This document shows, piece after piece, positions 58,218 through 64,000 of a stretch of 64,000 nucleotides of DNA; the first letter of the stretch is position 1, and each line of letters opens with the position of its first letter. Position numbers and translations under genes: made by a program. Under the pieces are notes generated by a model. The model saw only the letters and a list, made by a program, of their open reading frames with translations. It was not told where the DNA came from and did not search any database. The stretch covers positions 181,715 through 245,714 of the forward strand of contig JANNUS010000017.1 of assembly GCA_031395485.1 (NCBI GenBank). The letters run 5' to 3'. Source of the stretch: UBA2336 sp031395485 (GTDB lineage Bacteria; Bacteroidota; Bacteroidia; Cytophagales; Cyclobacteriaceae).

Positions 58218-60650
58218 TTACCGACCGTGTTTTTCCTTCAAACTACTCAATAACTGTTCCAAACTCAACTGGTCCTTAATTAAGACCTCACGGGCTTTGC
58301 TTCCTTCAAAAGGACCAACAATACCTGCGGCTTCTAATTGATCAATCAATCGGCCCGCACGATTGTACCCAAGTTTTAGCTTACGCTGAAGTAAAGATGT
58401 ACTACCCTGCTGATGCATAACAATCATGTTAGCAGCTTCTCCAAACAAAGCATCGCGATCAGAAAGGTCAATATCCGATACTCCACCTTCATCTTCGCCT
58501 TCATATTCAGGAAGCAAGTAGGCAGAATCATATCCGCGCTGTGAGCCAATGAAATCACAAACTTTTTCAATTTCAGGAGTATCTACAAATGGACATTGAA
58601 TACGGATAATATCTGAACCGGAAGATAATAGCATGTCACCCTGACCAACCAATTGATCAGCACCACCTGTATCGAGAATCGTACGCGAGTCTACCTTTGA
58701 AGTAACTTTAAAAGATAACCGTGCCGGAAAGTTGGCTTTGATAACACCGGTGATCACATTCACAGAAGGACGTTGCGTGGCAACGACTAAGTGAATACCA
58801 ATGGCACGAGCAAGTTGTGCCAATCGGGCAATCGGAGTCTCTACTTCTTTGCCAGCTGTCATCATTAAGTCGGCAAGCTCATCAATCACCAGCACGATGT
58901 AGGGCAAAAATCGATGGCCATCTTTGGGATTAAGTTTTCGGGCAACAAATTTTGTATTGTATTCTTTTATATTTCGCGCCCCTGCATCCTTCATAATTTC
59001 GTAGCGGTTCTCCATCTCAATACAAAGTGAGTTGAGTGTATGAACTACTTTCTTCGTATCCGTAATAATGGCTTCTTCACTGTTGGGCAGCTTCGCTAAA
59101 TAATGCCGTTCGATTTTACTGAACAACGACATTTCCACTTTCTTTGGGTCAACCAATACAAATTTTAATTGCGATGGATGTTTCTTATATAATAGAGAAG
59201 CCAGAATAACATTTAACCCCACCGATTTACCCTGACCCGTTGCACCCGCTACCAGTAAGTGCGGCATCTTGGCAAGGTCAATGACCAATACTTCGTTTGA
59301 TATTGTTTTACCAATAGCGATTGGAAGTTCTTTATCTGTTTTTTGAAAGCCCGGTGAAGCCAGCACTGAGCGAATGCTTACCATCTCACGGTTTTTGTTT
59401 GGCACTTCAATACCAATGGTTCCCTTTCCAGGAATAGGTGCGATAATACGAATACCAAGTGCAGCCAAACTTAAGGCAATGTCATCTTCCAGATTTTTAA
59501 TGCGCGATATTTTAATGCCCGCCTCCGGAACAATTTCATACAACGTTACCGTTGGCCCAATGGTGGCTTTAATGCTTGAGATACCAATTTTGAAATTAGT
59601 AAGCGTAGCGAGAATTTTATCCTTGTTCTGATTTAATTCCTCTTGCGTTACCTGAACTTTCCCCGATTCGTATTCATTTAATAATTCAAGCGTAGGAAAT
59701 TTATAACTACTTAAATCAAGCGTAGGATCATAAATACCCTTTTCTTCTACCAGTTTTTCAGCAAGCTCATCCGTTTCGGTTCGCTCTTCTATACTAAAGG
59801 CTGGTTCCGCTGCTGCCGTCTTCTGGGGTTCAGGTCTTTCAACTTCTAATGGAATACTCGAAATTGGCACTTCAGGTTTTTCAAAAATCAGAGGTGGTAC
59901 AACCAGTTCATTTTTTAATTCACTCGTCCATTTATCTTTTTCATCTGTATACTCGGCAGGAGTTTCACCCGCTAGTATCGCATCATTGCCCATCGGTTTA
60001 GGATTTCTTGGTTGGAAAGCATTGATGGCGGTAACGTTGAAAAAGAAGATGATGAATATAAATAAAGAGAGAATGAGCAATAGAAACGTTCCCCATCCCA
60101 ACAATCCGTGCGACAATAACGCGAGGTGATATCCCAGTCCTCCTCCCAGAAAACTCCACTCCGTAACACCATCTACGCTCAAGGTTAAATAGCCAAACAA
60201 TAAACTCAGCCACAGGCCCGCAAAAAGTGAGAGTATAAATACAGAGAACAGCGGAAGTAAATCGCGCTTAAACGCGAGGCGAAATCCTAATAGAAAAAAT
60301 ATTGGAGGAATAAGAAATGCTGAAATACCAAACCACCGGAAAATAAAGTAATGAGATGTTAATGCTCCATACAACCCAAGCCAGTTCTCAGCTTCAATGC
60401 CCAACTCCAGTAAACCAGACTGACCCAACCCTTCCACTACACTTTGATCGGCCTTACCAGTAAATAGGTATGAGAGAAAAGCGACAAACAGGGAGATTGA
60501 ACTAATCAGTAATACAAAGCCTATCGTCAAAATAAACCGGGGATCCTTAAAAAATGCCCAGTTAACAGTGGATGGAGACTTTGAACCTTTACCCCTCTTT
60601 TCTTTTTCGGGCTTCTTGAAAGTATTTGACTTGTAGGTGTTTTCGGCCAT
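58218..60650 (-). CDS. ftsK: FtsK/SpoIIIE DNA translocase
   Basis: 810 residues. Four N-terminal membrane helices (about 36-65, 96-120, 133-155, 176-206), an acidic linker, then the motor: alpha subdomain (NKDKILATLTNFKIGISSIK, GPTVTLYEIVPEAGIKISRI), Walker A MPHLLVAGATGQGKSVGLNV (about 455-475), Walker B LPYIVLVIDELADLMMTAGK, ATQRPSVNVITGVIKANFPA, and the C-terminal gamma winged helix (STSLLQRKLKLGYNRAGRLI, DQLEAAGIVGP). It pumps chromosomal DNA to the division septum. First gene of a leftward group with the LolA-like protein and pyrF. Confidence 0.96.
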   Translation of the reverse strand: MAENTYKSNTFKKPEKEKRGKGSKSPSTVNWAFFKDPRFILTIGFVLLISSISLFVAFLSYLFTGKADQSVVEGLGQSGLLELGIEAENWLGLYGALTSHYFIFRWFGISAFLIPPIFFLLGFRLAFKRDLLPLFSVFILSLFAGLWLSLLFGYLTLSVDGVTEWSFLGGGLGYHLALLSHGLLGWGTFLLLILSLFIFIIFFFNVTAINAFQPRNPKPMGNDAILAGETPAEYTDEKDKWTSELKNELVVPPLIFEKPEVPISSIPLEVERPEPQKTAAAEPAFSIEERTETDELAEKLVEEKGIYDPTLDLSSYKFPTLELLNEYESGKVQVTQEELNQNKDKILATLTNFKIGISSIKATIGPTVTLYEIVPEAGIKISRIKNLEDDIALSLAALGIRIIAPIPGKGTIGIEVPNKNREMVSIRSVLASPGFQKTDKELPIAIGKTISNEVLVIDLAKMPHLLVAGATGQGKSVGLNVILASLLYKKHPSQLKFVLVDPKKVEMSLFSKIERHYLAKLPNSEEAIITDTKKVVHTLNSLCIEMENRYEIMKDAGARNIKEYNTKFVARKLNPKDGHRFLPYIVLVIDELADLMMTAGKEVETPIARLAQLARAIGIHLVVATQRPSVNVITGVIKANFPARLSFKVTSKVDSRTILDTGGADQLVGQGDMLLSSGSDIIRIQCPFVDTPEIEKVCDFIGSQRGYDSAYLLPEYEGEDEGGVSDIDLSDRDALFGEAANMIVMHQQGSTSLLQRKLKLGYNRAGRLIDQLEAAGIVGPFEGSKAREVLIKDQLSLEQLLSSLKEKHGR

Positions 60651-60767
60651 TCGTTTAAAAAGTAATCAAAACTAAGGAAAAAACAGGATAGTACCCCATT
60701 TGTGCCGTTTCGATTGAGTAGGCAAATCCTTACTTTCATTTATTAATTTCATTAAAATTTAGACTAC

Positions 60768-62774
60768 CTGAAAAAGATTTTCTCAATATTACTTTTGGTA
60801 TTAAGTGTAGAAACTCTCTGCGCGCAAACCACTTTAATTGACAGCCTTCAACGCATTGTTGCTTTGCAGCGACACGACACAACAGAGCTTCATGCCTTGC
60901 TTGGTTTAACGAATGAATTTTTACGCAAAGACCTGGCTCAGGCAAAAAAATTAGCACTGCGGGTAGTTTCCTTAGCCGATACCCCACAAGAAGTACGATG
61001 GTTGTCCACTGCTTATAATTATTTGATTACCTGCTATCAACAATCCGGACGTTTGGATAGTGCCTACTATTTCATTCAATCCTCAGAAAAACTTATTAAG
61101 GATAATTCAGGAAATTTTAAAATGAAATTTAATTATAATCAGGCAGTCAGTTTGTTTTATAAAAACACTGGCGAATACAAAAAGGCGTTACCTTATATGC
61201 TTGAAAATTTGAGCAGCTGGAAAATTGAAGACGAAAATAAGGCAGGTCAATTACTTAACATGGGTAATCTTTACACCAACCTTGGCGAATTCAAAAAAGC
61301 TGCCGATTCACATTTGCAGTCACTTCGTTTGTTTGAAACGCTTAGAAATAAGCGTGGCCAATCATTTTGTTTGCATAGTCTGGGAAAAGATCTTTTTCAG
61401 CTCAAACAGTATAATGATGCAAAAAAATACCTCGAGCGTTCCATGAAATTAAAAGAAGAGTTGGGAGACAAGCGCGGGCTAGTAACTTCCGGCACTGGAC
61501 TTGGTGATGTCTATAAAGAACTTGGAGAGTTCAATCGTGCGGAGGAGCATTATCTAAGGGGTATAAAAATTGCTACTGACATTAAAATGCCCAACGAAGT
61601 AAGCCGCACCCAACATCAGCTCGGGCTGTTGTATAAGCGAATGGGTAACCTTGATCGTGCGAAGGAAAACCTGAATCAAAGTCTGAAACTTGCTCAAGAA
61701 CTTCACGACAGCACATTGAGCAGGCAAATAAAATCAGAGCTAATCGGTATCGATATCGAAAATCAAAAAGAAAAAGTGACCGAGGCTACACTTTTATCTA
61801 ACCTTAATACAACCATTCGCACCGGTGATCGACAACGGCAAGTGCTTGAATATTCAAGATTGAGTGAATACTATGCGCTTAAAAAACAATATGACAAGGC
61901 CTTTAAGTATCTAAAAATGCACATGGAGTTAACCGACAGTGTGCAGGGAAATGTAGTTCTTCTTCAATTGAAAGAACTGGAAGAAAAATACAATAGCGAG
62001 AAAAAAGAAAAAGAAATTTCTTTGTTAAAAAAAGATCAGGAACTACAAACGCTCGCGCTCAGTCGGCAGCGAGTTATAATTTCGCTTGGTATCATTGGCT
62101 TGATTTCAGTTTTAGTGATTAGTACATTACTCATAAACCGCTATCGTGTAATCAATCGCTCAAAACGTTTGCTTGAGATTGAAAAAGTACGAAACAATAT
62201 TGCCCGTGATCTACATGACGACATGGGCTCAGCTCTTTCTAGCATTAACATTCTAAGTCAAGTAGCGCTCATAGAAAAAAATGGAAATACGCAAAGCTAC
62301 CTTCAGCGCATTGGTGATCAATCGGCATGTATGATGGAAGATATGAGTGACATGGTGTGGTCTATTAACCCACGCCATGATTCGATGAGTCAGGTACTCA
62401 TCCGGATGAGAGAGTTCGCCACGGAAATTTTTGAACTTAAAAATATTGAATATCAGTTTTCTGAAAAAGGTATAGAAAATTTGATACTGAATGCCGACCA
62501 ACGCAAGAATCTTTTTCTCATCTTTAAAGAGACCCTTAATAATGCTGCTAAGTACAGTGAGGCAAGCAAGGTAGAGATTAGTTTAAATCAACAGGATCAT
62601 ATTCTGATGATGTTCATAAAAGATAATGGCAAGGGCTTTGATGAGCAAAAAATAAAAGCCGGCAACGGATTGCGCAACTTACGCGAAAGATCGAAAGAGA
62701 TAAATGCAACGCTTGAATTACGAAGCATTATCGGATCAGGAACTGAGGTTGTGTTAAAGGTTTCCATCGCATGA
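60768..62774 (+). CDS. TPR sensor histidine kinase (HisKA_3 type), CTG start
   Basis: About 668 residues. The only start that preserves the signal peptide is CTG at 60768 (x-KKIFSILLLVLSVETLCAQ); the next candidate, TTG 60795, would halve it. Then six to seven TPRs (about 30-365: GQLLNMGNLYTNLGEFKKAA, GTGLGDVYKELGEFNRAEEH), a coiled coil, one membrane helix (about 430-448), HisKA_3 (VRNNIARDLHDDMGSALSSI, phospho-His in DLHDD) and HATPase_c (KETLNNAAKYSEAS, DNGKGF, NGLRNLRERS). A periplasmic TPR sensor kinase of the NarX-like class; partner of the LuxR regulator next door. Confidence 0.88.
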   Translation: MKKIFSILLLVLSVETLCAQTTLIDSLQRIVALQRHDTTELHALLGLTNEFLRKDLAQAKKLALRVVSLADTPQEVRWLSTAYNYLITCYQQSGRLDSAYYFIQSSEKLIKDNSGNFKMKFNYNQAVSLFYKNTGEYKKALPYMLENLSSWKIEDENKAGQLLNMGNLYTNLGEFKKAADSHLQSLRLFETLRNKRGQSFCLHSLGKDLFQLKQYNDAKKYLERSMKLKEELGDKRGLVTSGTGLGDVYKELGEFNRAEEHYLRGIKIATDIKMPNEVSRTQHQLGLLYKRMGNLDRAKENLNQSLKLAQELHDSTLSRQIKSELIGIDIENQKEKVTEATLLSNLNTTIRTGDRQRQVLEYSRLSEYYALKKQYDKAFKYLKMHMELTDSVQGNVVLLQLKELEEKYNSEKKEKEISLLKKDQELQTLALSRQRVIISLGIIGLISVLVISTLLINRYRVINRSKRLLEIEKVRNNIARDLHDDMGSALSSINILSQVALIEKNGNTQSYLQRIGDQSACMMEDMSDMVWSINPRHDSMSQVLIRMREFATEIFELKNIEYQFSEKGIENLILNADQRKNLFLIFKETLNNAAKYSEASKVEISLNQQDHILMMFIKDNGKGFDEQKIKAGNGLRNLRERSKEINATLELRSIIGSGTEVVLKVSIA

Positions 62775-62823
62775 TGATGCGATACCGCTGTATTAAAGTA
62801 GTGTTGATATTTACAGTCTCAAT

Positions 62824-63459
62824 ATGACGCCACATTCTATTTTACTCTACGAAGACAATCAGTTGCTGAGCGAAAGTATCCAGGCAATGTTGAAATTGAA
62901 TAATAATCTTAATCTGCTTGGAGCGTATGGAAATCCAATGCAGGTAAATAGCCACTTAGAAAGCAAAAAGCCGGATTTATTACTCATGGATATTGATATG
63001 CCTGGCATGACCGGTATTGAGGCCGTGGCCAAGGTTCGAGCTGTTGATAAAGATATTCCTATTCTCATGCTCACCGTGTTTGACGACAACCAGCATGTGT
63101 TTGATGCCATCTGTGCCGGAGCTTCAGGTTATTTATTGAAGAAGCATATTTCCAGTAAACTATTTTCCGCCATTGAAGAAGTGATGGAAGGTGGTGCGCC
63201 TATGTCACCAAGCATTGCGCGCATGGTGCTGGCATCCATGCAGCAAAAGCCTGTAACTGAAAATCCATATCAACTTACACCGAAAGAAAAAGAAGTACTA
63301 ACCTCCTTGAGTAAAGGCAACAGCTACAAATTAATTGCTGCTGAATTTAATATTAGTCTCGACACGGTACGTTCGCACATTCGAAAGATCTACGAAAAAT
63401 TACATGTGCATTCGCAGACAGAGGCGGTGAGTAAGGCGATTCATGAAAAGTTGGTTTAA
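62824..63459 (+). CDS. NarL/LuxR-type response regulator
   Basis: 211 residues. REC (ILLYEDNQLLSESIQAML, LLLMDIDMPGMTG with the acceptor Asp, PILMLTVFDDNQHVFDAI, ASGYLLKKHISSKL) followed by a LuxR helix-turn-helix (QLTPKEKEVLTSLSKGNSYK, LIAAEFNISLDTVRSHIRKI, YEKLHVHSQTEAV). The DNA-binding partner of the kinase 49 bp upstream. Targets unknown; the adjacent DUF418 gene may be one. Confidence 0.95.
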   Translation: MTPHSILLYEDNQLLSESIQAMLKLNNNLNLLGAYGNPMQVNSHLESKKPDLLLMDIDMPGMTGIEAVAKVRAVDKDIPILMLTVFDDNQHVFDAICAGASGYLLKKHISSKLFSAIEEVMEGGAPMSPSIARMVLASMQQKPVTENPYQLTPKEKEVLTSLSKGNSYKLIAAEFNISLDTVRSHIRKIYEKLHVHSQTEAVSKAIHEKLV

Positions 63460-63543
63460 AAAAGTAAGCACGCCTGCAAAAATTGTAACCATCTTTTGAT
63501 TTCTAAATCTACTGTTTGCCAAACTACCAAAATCTAATTTTAA

Positions 63544-64000
63544 ATGACGAACACATTAAGCCCCACCTTGCAAAATGAACGAGCCGACATCCTGGATGTC
63601 ATCAGAGGCTTTGCCATTCTCGGAATTTTTATGGATAACCTTTTCGGCTTCACAGGTTGGGGGTTTTGTTCACCAACACAAAGAGAAGCGATCTCCACCT
63701 GGCCAGCAGACAGAGTTTTTGCATTGCTCGAGTTAATTTTCGTCCATGGAAAGTTTTACAGCATTTTTTCTCTCCTCTTTGGCATCGGCTTCTCTATCAT
63801 TCTCATTCGAAATGAACAAAAAGGGATCAATCCGTTGAAAATATTTTTCAGGCGATTATTCATTTTACTGCTCATCGGTTCCATCCATCTTTTATTACTG
63901 TGGGATGGAGACATTTTGCTTCTTTATGCACTGTTAGGCTTTTTGCTGCCGTTGTTTCGGAATTGCAGCGACAAAACGCTATTGACTTGGGCAGCTATTC
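63544..64000 (+). CDS. DUF418 family membrane protein, 5' part
   Basis: The frame from ATG 63544 is open to the window end (152 residues). NERADILDVIRGFAILGIFM is the DUF418/YeiB N-terminal signature, followed by VHGKFYSIFSLLFGIGFSII, RRLFILLLIGSIHLLLLWDG and DILLLYALLGFLLPLF, helices with the HGKF and WDGDIL loops typical of the family. Polytopic inner-membrane protein of unknown transport function. It lies 84 bp after the response regulator. Confidence 0.88.
   Translation, partial: MTNTLSPTLQNERADILDVIRGFAILGIFMDNLFGFTGWGFCSPTQREAISTWPADRVFALLELIFVHGKFYSIFSLLFGIGFSIILIRNEQKGINPLKIFFRRLFILLLIGSIHLLLLWDGDILLLYALLGFLLPLFRNCSDKTLLTWAAI

Overview
The window comes from the chromosome of a free-living member of the Bacteroidota, most likely order Cytophagales. 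The support is TAnnTTTG-type -7 promoter elements, A-rich leaders instead of Shine-Dalgarno sites, a tmRNA tag ending NYAMAA, and families typical of that phylum: DUF4199, the BatA N-terminal domain, DUF4252 behind an ECF sigma factor, DUF2851, DUF3078, HmuY, PD40/OmpA proteins and NUMOD4/HNH. No prophage, CRISPR array, rRNA operon or complete insertion sequence is visible.

Layout. 1-4 kb: a leftward group (BatA-domain protein, catalytically degenerate dihydroorotase homologue, DUF4199) interrupted by a palindromic repeat. 4-7.5 kb: ssb divergent from a zinc-ribbon gene across a 28-bp palindrome, then small secreted and membrane proteins, a VOC protein and an HNH protein. 7.5-11.5 kb: an ABC exporter and an ECF sigma/anti-sigma-like/DUF4252 operon. 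12-20 kb: two PD40-OmpA proteins, a cytochrome-b-like membrane protein, a pentameric ligand-gated channel homologue next to a D-aminoacylase-like protein, and a DUF4382 lipoprotein.

21-36.4 kb is the most remarkable part. Ten promoters share one rigid architecture: TGTAA, 16 bp, TGTAA, 25 bp, then a CTTTG/CTTTA -7 core. They drive two DUF3494 ice-binding-like lipoproteins, CsbD and lmo0937-like stress proteins, small membrane proteins and lipoproteins, an AI-2E-type permease, and the operon of one of two AraC regulators (AraC, hybrid histidine kinase, response regulator). The 21-bp direct-repeat spacing and the position abutting the -33 region fit an AraC-type activator, so I infer a self-contained, auto-activated envelope or general stress regulon. 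A decayed MNT-HEPN toxin-antitoxin cassette sits inside it.

36.4-45.3 kb: tRNA-Arg(CCG), an unrecognised protein with a C-x-D-x-R motif, an 18-residue Lys/Ala peptide gene, an AlkD-type repair protein, tmRNA, dnaX with a 10-A slippery run separating gamma and tau frames, and a heme-uptake pair hmuR-hmuY with a divergent AraC gene. 45-64 kb is mostly housekeeping: HerA/DUF853 ATPase, DUF3078 protein, a response regulator, MltD-like transglycosylase, O-methyltransferase, M16 peptidase, nucleoside phosphorylase, PglD-like acetyltransferase, DUF2851, pyrF, a LolA-like protein, ftsK, a TPR histidine kinase/LuxR regulator pair, and the start of a DUF418 protein.

All assignments are by reading motifs; no database search was run. 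Start sites were moved from the longest ORF where a promoter, signal peptide or family N-terminus argued for it.
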